Assembly (NCBI RefSeq): GCF_002855555.1
Contig: NZ_PKRT01000001.1
Location: 496,001-560,000, forward strand
DNA from: Novosphingobium sp. TH158
GTDB taxonomy: Bacteria; Pseudomonadota; Alphaproteobacteria; Sphingomonadales; Sphingomonadaceae
Direction: 5' to 3'
Length of the DNA stretch: 64,000 nucleotides
Shown here: positions 17,610-27,417 of the stretch, in pieces
How positions within the stretch are numbered: the first letter of the stretch is position 1
Layout: each line of letters begins with the position of its first letter
Made by a program: the position numbers and the translations under genes
Notes under the pieces: generated by a model
The model's database searches: none
Told to the model about the DNA's origin: nothing
The model's input: only the letters and a program-made list of their open reading frames with translations

Positions 17610-18791
17610 ATGCTTCTGAACTTCCTCGACGAACTGCGCGCCGCGGGTATTCCCGCCTCGATCAAGGAGCACCTGGTGCTGCTTGAGGCGCTGGACAAGG
17701 AGGTGATCGAGGAGACGCCTGAAGCGTTCTACTACCTCGCCCGCAGCACCTTTGTGAAAGACGAAGGCCTGCTCGACCGCTTCGATCAGGTGTTCGCCAA
17801 GGTCTTCAAGGGCGTGCTGACCGACTATGGACAGCAGCCGGTCGATATCCCGGAAGACTGGCTGCGTGCCGTGGCCGAACGCTTCTTCTCCGAAGAGGAG
17901 ATGGAAAAGATCAAGGCGCTCGGCTCGTGGGACGAGATCATGGAGACGCTCAAGAAGCGGCTCGAAGAGCAGAAGGAACGCCACCAGGGTGGCAACAAGT
18001 GGATTGGCACCGGGGGCACCTCGCCGTTCGGCCACTCGGGCTATAACCCGGAAGGCGTGCGGATCGGGGGCGAGAGCAAGCACGGTCGCGCGGTGAAGGT
18101 TTGGGAGCAGCGCGAGTTCAAGAACCTCGACAACACGCGCGAACTGGGCACCCGCAACATCAAGGTAGCGCTGCGCCGCCTGCGCCGTTTCGCCCGCGAA
18201 GGGGCGGCCGAAGAGCTGGACCTTGAAGAAACCATCCGCGGAACCGCCAAGCAGGGCTTCCTCGATATCCATATGCGCGCCGAACGCCGCAATGCGGTGA
18301 AGGTGCTGCTGTTCCTTGACGTCGGCGGATCGATGGACCCGCATATCCGGCTGGTCGAGGAGCTGTTCAGCGCGGCGACCACAGAGTTCAAGAACCTGGA
18401 ATTCTTCTACTTCCACAACTGCCTGTACGAAGGCGTCTGGAAGAACAACGCGCGCCGCCGCACGGAGCGCACGCCCACCTGGGACGTGCTTCACAAGTAC
18501 GGCCATGACTACAAGGTGATCTTCGTCGGCGATGCGGCGATGAGCCCTTACGAGATTACCCATCAGGGCGGTTCGGTCGAGCATTTCAACCCCGAGGCGG
18601 GGGCCGTCTGGATGCAGCGCGTGACCAACACCTATCCGGCGACGGTCTGGCTCAATCCCGTGCCGGAGCGGCAGTGGGACTATTCCGGATCGACGAAGAT
18701 CATGAAGGAACTGCTCGGCGGCAACATGTTCCCCCTGACGCTCGAAGGGCTGGATGACGCCATGCGCGAGCTGACGCGAAAGAAGCATTGA
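17610..18791 (+). CDS. VWA domain-containing protein, CoxE-like
   Basis: A 393-residue protein. The N-terminal helical part (LLNFLDELRAAGIPASIKEH) is typical of the family; a charged linker with GGNKWIGTGGTSPFG and a VWA domain from about residue 228 follow. The metal-site motif is LFLDVGGSMDPH (near 231-242), the DxGxS variant usual in CoxE-like proteins rather than DxSxS. The C-terminal GDAAMSPYEI contributes the acidic metal-site part. It is the expected partner of the MoxR ATPase encoded at the start of the operon. Confidence 0.88.
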   Translation: MLLNFLDELRAAGIPASIKEHLVLLEALDKEVIEETPEAFYYLARSTFVKDEGLLDRFDQVFAKVFKGVLTDYGQQPVDIPEDWLRAVAERFFSEEEMEKIKALGSWDEIMETLKKRLEEQKERHQGGNKWIGTGGTSPFGHSGYNPEGVRIGGESKHGRAVKVWEQREFKNLDNTRELGTRNIKVALRRLRRFAREGAAEELDLEETIRGTAKQGFLDIHMRAERRNAVKVLLFLDVGGSMDPHIRLVEELFSAATTEFKNLEFFYFHNCLYEGVWKNNARRRTERTPTWDVLHKYGHDYKVIFVGDAAMSPYEITHQGGSVEHFNPEAGAVWMQRVTNTYPATVWLNPVPERQWDYSGSTKIMKELLGGNMFPLTLEGLDDAMRELTRKKH

Positions 18792-18847
18792 AGGCGTTGA
18801 AAGCAGGCGTTGATTGATTGACGCGGCAGGCTCACCATCTGGGTGCC

Positions 18848-19648
18848 ATGACGCAACGCTTTCCCGCCCTGTTCCTCGGCCATGGGTCGCCGATGATGCT
18901 GATCAGCGATACCGCCGAGCGTCGCGCCATGAGCGTACTTGGGCAGCGGCTGCCCCGGCCCCGGGCCGTTCTGGCCATCAGCGCGCATTGGCAGACGCAG
19001 GGGCGCACCCATTACACCGCTGCACCTTGGCCGCGCACGATCCACGATTTCGGCGGATTTCCCGATGCGCTCTATCAGGTCCGCTATCCTGCTCCCGGAT
19101 CGGACTGGCTTCAGGACCGGCTGGCGGACCTGCTGGGCGAACAGGGGCAACCGGATAGGGATTGGGGCTTTGACCACGGGACCTATGGCGTCCTCCTGCC
19201 GCTGTTCGGCGAAGACTATGTGCCGACCGTCGCCATGAGCCTTGACCGGAGCCTCGATCCTGCCGGTTTCATTGCCCTGGGGCGGGCTCTCGCACCCCTT
19301 CGCGAAGAAGGCGTATTGATCGTCGGCAGCGGCAATGTGGTTCATAACCTTTCGCTTTGGCGCCAGTCGCAGGGCACACAGCCGGATTGGGCGGTGGAGT
19401 TCCAGGGGCGGATCAATCACGCGATGGTCTCCGCAGACAGCACCGCGCTCAGCACTTTCCAGGCGGATGACCGCGCGGCGGCCTTGGCGATCAACAGCGG
19501 CGAGCATTACTTGCCGCTCCTGCCGAGCCATGGGGCACGGATGCCCGGCGACACAGTCGGTGTGTTCAACGATACCGTCGACGGTGCGCTTTCGATGACG
19601 AGTTATCTCATCGGTGATGCAGCGCTTGTCGAAGGGCTTGGTCAGTAA
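18848..19648 (+). CDS. DODA-type extradiol aromatic ring-opening dioxygenase
   Basis: Class III extradiol dioxygenase-like protein, 266 residues, of the plant DODA / bacterial YgiD type. It starts MTQRFPALFLGHGSPMML, with His and Gly of the metal-site HGSPM, then AISAHWQTQG, DWGFDHGTYGVLLPLF and GSGNVVHNL, giving the His ligands of the family. Such enzymes cleave catechols, DOPA or protocatechuate derivatives with Fe or Zn. The ATG at 18848 is preferred to an upstream TTG at 18818. It converges on and overlaps the NamZ-like gene by 7 bases. Confidence 0.88.
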   Translation: MTQRFPALFLGHGSPMMLISDTAERRAMSVLGQRLPRPRAVLAISAHWQTQGRTHYTAAPWPRTIHDFGGFPDALYQVRYPAPGSDWLQDRLADLLGEQGQPDRDWGFDHGTYGVLLPLFGEDYVPTVAMSLDRSLDPAGFIALGRALAPLREEGVLIVGSGNVVHNLSLWRQSQGTQPDWAVEFQGRINHAMVSADSTALSTFQADDRAAALAINSGEHYLPLLPSHGARMPGDTVGVFNDTVDGALSMTSYLIGDAALVEGLGQ

Positions 19649-20844
19649 AGCAGGAAAGGCGCAATTCGTTCGCGCCACTTCGCTTCGTCCGCCCCGGCAA
19701 TGCGTTCGAGGTCGGCGGGGGACGATGCAGGATTGTCCACCCATTCGCGCAGCGCCGGGCCACCGTTGATCACGTCGATCGCCAGCCTCTCGAACTCATA
19801 CTCGTAGGGGAAGTCGCGCCAGATCGGATAGTCGGGATAGAGCCGCCGGATCGCCTTGAAGGCCAGCGCCTGCAAGCGCCAGGGGCGGAATTCATGGTGC
19901 TCGTAGAATGGCCCCTCGGCGTGGATCATCAGGCCCGAGCACAACTTGCCAGCATGCTTGTGAAAGGTCGGTTCGAACCAGCATTCGCGCAGCGCGCATC
20001 CCTTCAGCCAGTCCGGTGCAAGCCGGCGCATTTCGGCAAGCACCGCCTTGGCATCGACATCGGGTGCGCCGAACAGGACTTCCAGCGGACGGGTCGTTCC
20101 CCTGCCCTCGCTCAGCGTTGCGCCCTCCAGCATTACGGTACCGGCATAGGCGCGGGCCATGTTGATGTTGGCGGCATTGGGGCTCGGGTTGATCCAGACC
20201 CGGTCCTGCGGCCAGCCATGGCCTCGACCGGCCGGTTCCCAGCCCTGCATCGCAATGACGCGATAGGCCACATCGAGCCCGAAGTGATCGATGAACCAGT
20301 GCCCCATTTCGCCCATGGTAAGGCCGTGGCGCATCGGCATGGGCGCAGCGCCGACGAAGCTTTCCTGTCCCGGAACGAGCAAGGTACCTTCCACCGGGCG
20401 CCCTGCGGGGTTCGGGCGGTCGAGCACCCAGACTTCCTTGCCATGCTCGGCAGCGGCCTCGAGCAGGTAGAGCAGCGTTGTAACGAAAGTGTAGATGCGG
20501 CAGCCCAGGTCCTGCAGGTCGAACAGGAAGACGTCTGCCGTGCCCATCATCTGGCCAGAGGGGCGGCGCACTTCTCCGTAAAGGCTGAAGACCGGGATGC
20601 CGTAGAGCGGATCGGTCTCGTCCGCCGTCTCGACCATATTGTCCTGCTTGTCGCCCTTGAGCCCATGTTGCGGGCCGAATGCCGAGGTAACATTCACGCC
20701 CGCCGCAATCAGTGCGTCGAGCGAATGGATCAGGTCTTCGGTCACGCTCGCCGGATGGGCGACGAGCGCGACGCGCTTTTGCGACAGTTCACCCAGAAGC
20801 GCCGGATCGCCCAGCAGGCGGTCTATACCGAATTTCACAGTCAT
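19642..20844 (-). CDS. NamZ-like exo-beta-N-acetylmuramidase, DUF1343 family
   Basis: A 400-residue DUF1343 protein; the characterised member NamZ removes terminal N-acetylmuramic acid from peptidoglycan fragments. Segments in order: FGIDRLLGDPALLG, VALVAHPASVT, SAFGPQHGLKGDKQDNM, FSLYGEVRRPSGQMM, FLFDLQDLGCRIYTFV, VLDRPNPAGR, NPSPNAAN and EGRGTTRPLEVLFGAP. I see no signal peptide from the ATG at 20844, and the upstream open frame is not signal-like, so it may act in the cytoplasm on recycled muropeptides. Its ATG overlaps the DOMON-like stop (ATGA). Confidence 0.88.
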   Translation of the reverse strand: MTVKFGIDRLLGDPALLGELSQKRVALVAHPASVTEDLIHSLDALIAAGVNVTSAFGPQHGLKGDKQDNMVETADETDPLYGIPVFSLYGEVRRPSGQMMGTADVFLFDLQDLGCRIYTFVTTLLYLLEAAAEHGKEVWVLDRPNPAGRPVEGTLLVPGQESFVGAAPMPMRHGLTMGEMGHWFIDHFGLDVAYRVIAMQGWEPAGRGHGWPQDRVWINPSPNAANINMARAYAGTVMLEGATLSEGRGTTRPLEVLFGAPDVDAKAVLAEMRRLAPDWLKGCALRECWFEPTFHKHAGKLCSGLMIHAEGPFYEHHEFRPWRLQALAFKAIRRLYPDYPIWRDFPYEYEFERLAIDVINGGPALREWVDNPASSPADLERIAGADEAKWRERIAPFLLY

Positions 20845-21383
20845 GCCGCGCCGGGTGCCGCAAGTGTTGCGACGAAGCAAGCGGCATGGTGAAAGTCCGG
20901 CCCGCCGGGTGCGTGGGCCAGGGCCCAGTACGACTTGTGGCCGCCTTCCTCCTCGATAACCGCGGTCAAGTTGAATTCCCACGGCAATTCGGGAAGGCCG
21001 GCGAGTGGCACGGCGGCATCAAAGAAGGCCATGGCCCCGCCGCGCCGCAGTGTGCAATCGGCATCGCGAGGCATGGGCCTTTGCGCCATGCCCTCGCGGT
21101 ATCCGGCGAAGTCATAGGCTGCCCACCGCTCGGAAGGAGAAAGGTTCAGCTCGATATAGGAGCGGCTTCCGGGCTGGCGCAGGAACATCTCGAAGCAGGT
21201 GGCCTGCCACAGCCCATCCGCCCTGCCCCGGCCGGCAAAGGCGGGGATGACAAGGCGCTCTGTCCCTTCCAACTTCCAGCGCAGGCGTAGCCAGCCATGC
21301 TCGATCCCCAGGACGGCAGCCTCGATACTGCGCAGCGCCAGGGGCGGGGTATCGTCATGCGGTTTCAGCGGCAAAGTTCCCAA
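20841..21383 (-). CDS. DOMON-like domain-containing protein
   Basis: A 180-residue protein matching the bacterial DOMON-like type 1 group: LALRSIEAAVLG, LWQATCFEMFLRQPGSRSYIELNLSPSERWAAYDFAGYREGM in outline, and LTAVIEEEGG. DOMON domains bind heme or sugars; no signal peptide is visible, so the ligand and location are open. It is upstream of, and overlaps by 4 bases, the NamZ-like gene, which hints at a shared role in sugar or cell-wall metabolism. Confidence 0.8.
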   Translation of the reverse strand: MGTLPLKPHDDTPPLALRSIEAAVLGIEHGWLRLRWKLEGTERLVIPAFAGRGRADGLWQATCFEMFLRQPGSRSYIELNLSPSERWAAYDFAGYREGMAQRPMPRDADCTLRRGGAMAFFDAAVPLAGLPELPWEFNLTAVIEEEGGHKSYWALAHAPGGPDFHHAACFVATLAAPGAA

Positions 21384-21429
21384 ACCGATTTCCCCGTGCT
21401 AGGCGCGCGCCCGTAACCGGAAGACGCCC

Positions 21430-22653
21430 ATGACATACACTTCATCCCTGCTCCGCCTGCTCGACGAACGTGGCTACATTCACCAGCTCACCGACGCCGA
21501 AGGGCTCGACAAGCTTGCTGCATCGCAAGTGGTGCCCGGCTATATCGGCTTCGATGCGACTGCGCCATCGCTCCATGTCGGCAGCCTTGTGCAGATCATG
21601 CTGCTCCGCCGGCTGCAGCAGGCCGGCCACAAGCCGGTCGTGCTCATGGGCGGCGGCACCACCCGGATCGGCGATCCCACCGGGCGTGATGAAAGCCGCA
21701 AGATGCTCTCGGACGAGACGATCGATGCCAACATCGCCTCGATCCGCACGATCTTCGAACGCTTCCTCAGCTTCGGCGATGGCCCGACCGATGCAATCAT
21801 GGTCAACAACCACGATTGGCTGGGCAAGCTGGGCTATATCGAGCTGCTTCAGGAAGTGGGCACCCACTTTACCGTGAACCGCATGCTGACCTTCGATTCG
21901 GTGCGGCTGCGGCTTGATCGCGAACAGCCGATGACCTTCCTCGAATTCAACTACATGATCCTGCAGGGCTACGATTTCCGGCACCTGGAAAAGTCCATGG
22001 GCGTGCGTCTGCAGATGGGCGGCAGCGACCAGTGGGGCAATATCGTCAACGGTATCGAACTTGCGCGGCGCATGGACGGCGTCGAGGTGTTCGGCGTTAC
22101 GACTCCGCTGCTTACCACCGCCGATGGCGGCAAGATGGGCAAGACCGCGGCCGGTGCGGTGTGGCTGAACGAAGACCAGCTGCCTTCCTACGATTTCTGG
22201 CAATACTGGCGCAACGTGGATGACCGCGACGTCGGCAAGTTCCTGCGCCTGTTCACCGACCTGCCGCTTGAGGAAATCGCGCGGCTCGAATCGCTCGGCG
22301 GCAGCGAGATCAACGCGGCGAAGGTTGTGCTTGCCAACGAAGTGACGGCCCTGTGCCGCGGTGCCGATGCCGCCAAGGCTGCCGAAGCCACGGCTTCTGC
22401 CACATTCGCGGGTGGCGGCGTTGGCCAGGACTTGCCGGTCTTCACCCTGCCCGCAGAGGGAATCGGCATCATCGATGCGCTCGTCGGAATCGGATTCGCG
22501 GCCAGCAGGGGTGAAGCCAAGCGCCTTGTCGCCGGCGGCGGCGCCCGCGTCGATGGTGAGCAGGTCACGGATGAAAACCTTGTGATCGCAGGCGGTTCGG
22601 AGGTTCGCATCTCGTCCGGCAAGAAGAAGCACGGGGTCCTGCGCCCGGCCTGA
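21430..22653 (+). CDS. tyrS: tyrosyl-tRNA synthetase
   Basis: Class I aminoacyl-tRNA synthetase of 407 residues. [15 protein letters not shown] carries the HIGH-equivalent, [14 protein letters not shown] and [17 protein letters not shown] are TyrS signatures, and [14 protein letters not shown] is the KMSKS equivalent. A C-terminal S4 RNA-binding domain is visible ([21 protein letters not shown]). GGAAG precedes the ATG. The short upstream gap separates it from the divergent DOMON-like gene. Confidence 0.97.
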   Translation: MTYTSSLLRLLDERGYIHQLTDAEGLDKLAASQVVPGYIGFDATAPSLHVGSLVQIMLLRRLQQAGHKPVVLMGGGTTRIGDPTGRDESRKMLSDETIDANIASIRTIFERFLSFGDGPTDAIMVNNHDWLGKLGYIELLQEVGTHFTVNRMLTFDSVRLRLDREQPMTFLEFNYMILQGYDFRHLEKSMGVRLQMGGSDQWGNIVNGIELARRMDGVEVFGVTTPLLTTADGGKMGKTAAGAVWLNEDQLPSYDFWQYWRNVDDRDVGKFLRLFTDLPLEEIARLESLGGSEINAAKVVLANEVTALCRGADAAKAAEATASATFAGGGVGQDLPVFTLPAEGIGIIDALVGIGFAASRGEAKRLVAGGGARVDGEQVTDENLVIAGGSEVRISSGKKKHGVLRPA

Positions 22654-22717
22654 CCCGGCAAAATGTTTCCGCGTTTTACTCTTTTTTCGCCATTTCCCGG
22701 CAAAAGGTTGCCGGACC

Positions 22718-23080
22718 ATGCGAAAGGAGCTGACGCGGACAATGCCGGTTGGAGCACAACTCACTGTCACCGACATGCGCCGCGCCGCGCGCCATCCGGT
22801 AGACCACAAGGTCATCGGTGAGCACCGCCGTCTGGGTGATCTGCATCTCCATATCGTCAACATCTCCGCGCATGGGTTCATGGTTGAAGGCGACCTGCCC
22901 CTCAGCCGTGGTGAGCGCATTGTCATCCGCCTGCCTCACGTCGGCCGGATCGAGGCGCACCTGATCTGGACAACCGAGGGCCGTGGCGGATTCCAGTTCG
23001 AACGCATCATCCGTCCGGATGATTTCTTTGCCCTGATCGATACGCTCCAGCCGAACCCCCGCCTGCGCCGCGCCCGCTGA
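22718..23080 (+). CDS. PilZ domain-containing protein
   Basis: A 120-residue single-domain protein with the PilZ layout: RRAARHPVDHKVIGEHR (basic N-terminal motif, RxxxR region), then LHIVNISAHGFMVEGD, the counterpart of the D/NxSxxG motif, and later GRIEAHLIWTTEGRGGFQFE. PilZ proteins bind cyclic di-GMP; the NISAHG motif is close to consensus, so binding is plausible. Target process unknown. It follows tyrS by 64 bases. Confidence 0.85.
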   Translation: MRKELTRTMPVGAQLTVTDMRRAARHPVDHKVIGEHRRLGDLHLHIVNISAHGFMVEGDLPLSRGERIVIRLPHVGRIEAHLIWTTEGRGGFQFERIIRPDDFFALIDTLQPNPRLRRAR

Positions 23081-23149
23081 AGGCGCGCTTTAGGCAACGC
23101 AATCAAGGCTTGGATTGGCAAGCGCACGCAGCCCTGCCAATGAAGGCGG

Positions 23150-24421
23150 GTGATCGAACCGACCTCCCCCACCCAGATCCCGGCGTTTCGCCTGATATGG
23201 ATCTCACGGCTGTGCGCCGTCGTGGCGACGACCGGGATGGTCGTGATCCTTGGCTACCAGATCTATGACATAGCGCGCAGCGTGCATGGCATGAGCATCG
23301 TCGATGCATCGTTCCTGCTCGGACTGCTGGGGCTGGCGCAATTCGTGCCCTATGCCCTGCTAAGCCCCGTTTCCGGCGTCGTTGCCGACCGGTTTGACCG
23401 CAGGCGCGTTGCGCTGATGGCGACCATTCTGGACTTCGCGATTGCCCTTGCACTCGCAATTGCGACCTTCAGCGACACCAGTTCCCTGACGCTGCTGTTT
23501 GCCCTGGCAGCAGCACATGGCGCAGCCCGCGTGTTCCTCGGCCCCTCGCTGGGCGCTCTTGTGCCGAACCTCGTGCCCGAAAGGCTGCTGCCCCGCGCGG
23601 TGGCGCTCAGCTCGACTGCCTGGCAATTCGGCGCGCTCGCCGGGCCGACGGTTGCCGGGCTGCTCTATGGCGGTGCGGACTGGATGCCCTATGCGCTATC
23701 GACCAGCCTGCTGGTCGTTTCTTGCACGGCGCTGTTCTCCATCGGGCCGGTGCCGCAGGCACTGAGCGACCGCGAGACCCACCCCATCCGCCAGTTCATC
23801 GAAGGGTATCGTTTCCTGCGCGGACACCGCTTCCTGCTTGGCTGCGTGACTTTGGACCTGTTCGCCGTGCTCATGGGCGGCGCTACCGCGCTGTTGCCCG
23901 TCTTTGCCCGCGATATCCTGCACGTCGGGCCGGAAGGCCTGGGCCTCATGCGCGCCATGCCGGGAGCCGGCGCGGCGGTCGTTGCCTTCATCCTCTCATG
24001 GCGTCCGATCGAGCGCGAGGTTGGCACCAAGATGCTGCTGGGTGTCGCGGCCTATGGCGCGGCGACTGTCGGTTTCGGCCTGTCGACGAATTTCTTTCTT
24101 TCGCTCGCCTGCCTTGCTGCGCTGGGGGCGGCGGACATGATTTCCGTGTTCATCCGCTCGGCCTTGCAGCAGCTCAGCACGCCGGACGAAATGCGTGGCC
24201 GGGTCGGTGCGATCTCGGGGCTGTTCATCTCGGCATCGAACGAACTGGGCGAAATGCAGTCCGGCGTCGCGGCAGCCCTGCTGCACAGCGCGGTCGCCGC
24301 GGTTGTTTTCGGCGGTGCCGGTGCCATAGTAGTTACACTGGTCTGGGCCGTGATCTTTCCGGAGCTGCGAAACGCCCGGACGTTTGCGCCCCAGACCCGC
24401 GAAAAGGAGCAAGTAGCATGA
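23150..24421 (+). CDS. MFS transporter, enterobactin exporter-like
   Basis: Major facilitator of 423 residues with twelve predicted membrane helices. The loop 2-3 motif is [17 protein letters not shown]. Helical stretches include [20 protein letters not shown] and [20 protein letters not shown]; the end [26 protein letters not shown] is typical of the MFS_3 (EntS-like) exporters. Start is GTG at 23150 because no in-frame ATG precedes the first helix. Its stop overlaps cysK by ATGA. Substrate unknown. Confidence 0.85.
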   Translation: MIEPTSPTQIPAFRLIWISRLCAVVATTGMVVILGYQIYDIARSVHGMSIVDASFLLGLLGLAQFVPYALLSPVSGVVADRFDRRRVALMATILDFAIALALAIATFSDTSSLTLLFALAAAHGAARVFLGPSLGALVPNLVPERLLPRAVALSSTAWQFGALAGPTVAGLLYGGADWMPYALSTSLLVVSCTALFSIGPVPQALSDRETHPIRQFIEGYRFLRGHRFLLGCVTLDLFAVLMGGATALLPVFARDILHVGPEGLGLMRAMPGAGAAVVAFILSWRPIEREVGTKMLLGVAAYGAATVGFGLSTNFFLSLACLAALGAADMISVFIRSALQQLSTPDEMRGRVGAISGLFISASNELGEMQSGVAAALLHSAVAAVVFGGAGAIVVTLVWAVIFPELRNARTFAPQTREKEQVA

Positions 24422-25335
24422 AGGTCGAATCGATCCTCGCCACCATCGGCGGAACGCCGCACATCCGCCTTTCGCGGCTGTTCCCGGACCATGAGGTCTG
24501 GGTGAAGTGCGAGCGCGCCAACCCTGGCGGTTCGATCAAGGACCGTATCGGCCTTGCCATGATCGAAGCGGCCGAGGCCGATGGCAGCCTGAAGCCGGGC
24601 GGCACCATCGTTGAGCCTACTTCGGGCAACACCGGCATCGGCCTTGCCATGGTTGCGGCCGTCAAGGGCTACAAGCTCATCCTCGTCATGCCTGAATCGA
24701 TGTCGATCGAGCGGCGCCGGCTGATGCTTGCCTATGGGGCGAGCTTCGATCTTACGCCGCGCGAAAAGGGCATGAAGGGAGCAATCGAGCGCGCCAGGGA
24801 ATTGCTCGCCGAAATTCCGGGCAGCTGGATGCCGCAGCAGTTCGAAAATCCGGCCAACATCGACGTGCACGTTCGCACGACCTCGCAGGAAATCCTCGCC
24901 GATTTCGCCGACACGCCGGTTGACGTGCTGATCACCGGCGTGGGCACTGGCGGTCACCTGACCGGCTGCGCCGAGACACTGAAGAAGGCCTGGCCGGGCA
25001 TGAAGGCCTATGCCGTGGAGCCTACCCTTTCCCCCGTAATCTCCGGCGGCCAGCCGGCTCCTCACCCGATCCAGGGCATTGGCGCCGGCTTCATTCCGGG
25101 CAACCTGCATACCCAGTCAATCGACGGGGCCATCCAGGTCGATCCGGCCGACGCCAAGGAATGGGCCCGCCGCTGCGCCACGCAGGAAGGCATGCTGGTG
25201 GGCATCAGCTCTGGCGCGACACTGGCCGCAATTGCCCAAAAGCTGCCCGAACTGCCCGCGGGCAGCCGCGTGCTCGGCTTCAACTACGATACGGGCGAGC
25301 GTTATCTTTCGGTGCCGGATTTCCTGCCTGAATGA
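24418..25335 (+). CDS. cysK: cysteine synthase A
   Basis: PLP-dependent O-acetylserine sulfhydrylase, 305 residues. The PLP lysine is in [14 protein letters not shown], the substrate-binding loop is [13 protein letters not shown], the phosphate-binding loop is [11 protein letters not shown], and [13 protein letters not shown] supplies the PLP pyridine-nitrogen Ser. The ATG at 24418 overlaps the MFS stop, so translation is likely coupled, and it overlaps the hydrolase start in the same way. Confidence 0.95.
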   Translation: MKVESILATIGGTPHIRLSRLFPDHEVWVKCERANPGGSIKDRIGLAMIEAAEADGSLKPGGTIVEPTSGNTGIGLAMVAAVKGYKLILVMPESMSIERRRLMLAYGASFDLTPREKGMKGAIERARELLAEIPGSWMPQQFENPANIDVHVRTTSQEILADFADTPVDVLITGVGTGGHLTGCAETLKKAWPGMKAYAVEPTLSPVISGGQPAPHPIQGIGAGFIPGNLHTQSIDGAIQVDPADAKEWARRCATQEGMLVGISSGATLAAIAQKLPELPAGSRVLGFNYDTGERYLSVPDFLPE

Positions 25336-26036
25336 GCGCGCTTGAACGGCTGGATTACCGCGACGGTGAAACGGCGCTGACCGGGTGGCTGGCCCGCCCG
25401 GTCGGTCCGCCACGCGGGGCCATCGTTGTTTTCCCGACAATCGCGAATGTCACCCCGGCCATTGAGCGACGCGCCGCCATGCTGGCCGAGGCCGGTTTCC
25501 TGGCCCTGATCGCCGACTTCTATGGTGAGCCGGTCGCCAGCCTCGAAGCTTCACGCCCAATGGCGGAAAAGCTGCGCGCCGATGTGGGGCATTACCGCCG
25601 CCGGCTTGTCAGCGCCGTCGAAGCCCTGCGTTCATTGCCGGAAGCATCTGGCCTGCGCCTGGGTGCTATCGGCTATTGCATGGGCGGACAGGCCGCACTG
25701 GAAGTGGCGCGCGCCGGTGAAGACCTGGCGCTGGTCGCCAGCTTCCACGGCATCCTTTCCACCGACAGGCCCGCAGATCAGCCGATCAGGCCGCGCCTTC
25801 TGGTTTGCCATGGTGATGCGGATCCCATGGTTCCGCGCGAACAGGTGCTCGCCTTCTGGCAGGAAATGGACGCGGTGCAGGCCCACTGGCATTTCCACGC
25901 CTATTCCGGCGTCCGTCACGGCTTCACCGATCCCGGCAGTGACGCGCGCGGTCTGGCGGCAATCGCATACGACGCCAGCGCCGACCGGCAATCATGGTCG
26001 GCGCTGATGGGCCTTTGCGACGAGGTGTTCGCCTAG
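25332..26036 (+). CDS. dienelactone hydrolase family protein
   Basis: Alpha/beta hydrolase of 234 residues from the dienelactone hydrolase family. The nucleophile elbow is [10 protein letters not shown] (Cys as nucleophile), the acid is in [13 protein letters not shown], and the His lies in [10 protein letters not shown]. The family opens dienelactone in chlorocatechol degradation, but many members have other ester substrates. It overlaps cysK by ATGA and converges on the P450 gene by 4 bases. Confidence 0.9.
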   Translation: MSALERLDYRDGETALTGWLARPVGPPRGAIVVFPTIANVTPAIERRAAMLAEAGFLALIADFYGEPVASLEASRPMAEKLRADVGHYRRRLVSAVEALRSLPEASGLRLGAIGYCMGGQAALEVARAGEDLALVASFHGILSTDRPADQPIRPRLLVCHGDADPMVPREQVLAFWQEMDAVQAHWHFHAYSGVRHGFTDPGSDARGLAAIAYDASADRQSWSALMGLCDEVFA

Positions 26037-27331
26037 GCACCCTTTCCCGGCACATCCCAGACGATCGGCAGGTTGCGGATCGAAAGTAGGAAGGGGAAAA
26101 CGGTCGTGTCCGTGCCTTCCTTCACGCGGAAGGGCGGGATGCGCTTGAACCATTCGTCCAGCAGGATGCGCAGCTCGCGGCGGGCAAGCGGTGCGCCCAG
26201 GCACAGGTGAACCCCGCCGACAAAGGTGAAATGCCGGTTGGCCTTGCGCGCGGGATCGAAGGTGCGCGGATCGTCGAACTGCGCCGGGTCGAAATTGCCC
26301 GAGGGGTTGAGGCACTGGAAGCTGTCCCCCGCCTTGATCTGCTGACCATGCCAGACGAAGTCGCATTTGGCTGAACGGCCGGAGCTGAGGATCGGCTGCG
26401 TGCGCAGGAATTCCTCGACTGCTGTCGGGATCAGTTCGGGATTGGCCCGGATCGCGTCCTGGATCTCCGGCTGGAGCGCCATGCGCCGGAACATCTGGCT
26501 GATCGTGGCAGCGACGGTATCGAGCCCGCCGAGCCACAGGAACCAGACCATGCCGATCTTTTCCTCGTCGGTCAGCGGCTTGCCATCGATGGTGCCGTTG
26601 ACGATGGCGGAAACCAGCCCGTCATCGGGTCGGGCTTCCTTTTCGGCGATGAAGCCGCGCAGGAAATCAAGCACCGAGCGCAGGGCCCAGGCCATCTTTT
26701 CGTGGCTGCCGCCGTGCAGGATGTTCCATTCCCATTCGAGGAACTCTTCGAACATCGACATGGGAAAACCCATCAGGCCCATGAAGATCCGCACGGGATA
26801 GACCCGTCCGAAATCGTAGGCGATGTCGACCTCGCCCTTGTCCTGGAACTCCTCGATCATCTCGACCACGACGGCGCGGATCTGGTCCTGCATCCGGTTC
26901 AGCCGGGCGGGCGAGAAATGCGGCATCAGGAACATCCGGTACTTCGAATGCTCCGGCGGATCTATGGCCAGCGGGATCGAGCGAAAGGTCTCGCCGATCA
27001 TCCGCTGGAATTCGGCAGTCCCTTTGTTCGAGAAGTGCTGGTTGTCGGTATAGACGCGGTTGATGTCATCGTAATGCGTGACGATCCAGGTGCCGCGCGT
27101 GCCGCCGGCGGTTCCGGCTGCGCCCAGTTGCTACCTGCCCGGCACCGGGGGTTGATAAAGCAGCGGGGGGACATCCCCGCCCGAAAGCCAGGCGCAGGGT
27201 TCGTAAGGGTCGACAAGATCGTTGGGCACCATGCCCGATGCCCAGGTCAGATCGACCTTCAGCTCTTCCGGCACATGATCGGGCGCGGGCCAATCGACCC
27301 GCATTTCCGCAACGGACTTCGGATATTGCAC
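26033..27331 (-). pseudogene. cytochrome P450 interrupted by in-frame TAG
   Basis: P450 reading frame of 432 codons starting GTG at 27331 behind GGGAGAG. Residues 1-66 look like a P450 N-terminus (PYEPCAWLSGGDVPPLLYQ). A TAG at 27131-27133 interrupts it, and the same frame then continues with GTWIVTHYDDINRVYTDNQ. Downstream are the I-helix WFLWLGGLDTVAATI, the ExxR EEFLR and the heme-Cys motif FVGGVHLCLGAPLARREL. About twelve extra codons flank the TAG compared with what P450s usually have there. It may be inactive, or made as a 322-residue piece from ATG 27001 lacking the N-terminus. It follows the acyl-CoA dehydrogenase gene by 86 bases. Confidence 0.85.
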
Positions 27332-27417
27332 GTTTTCTCTCCCGCTTTCGCAAGAGAGTGCCAGCGCTTTGGCGGGCAGGCAATGCGCCTGCCCGCATAT
27401 TCGCCCTGCCGATTGCC

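Noticed and set aside
23722-24417. Long N-terminal extension in frame with cysK
   Set aside because: This part is an out-of-frame reading of the MFS gene; family sequence begins at ATG 24418.
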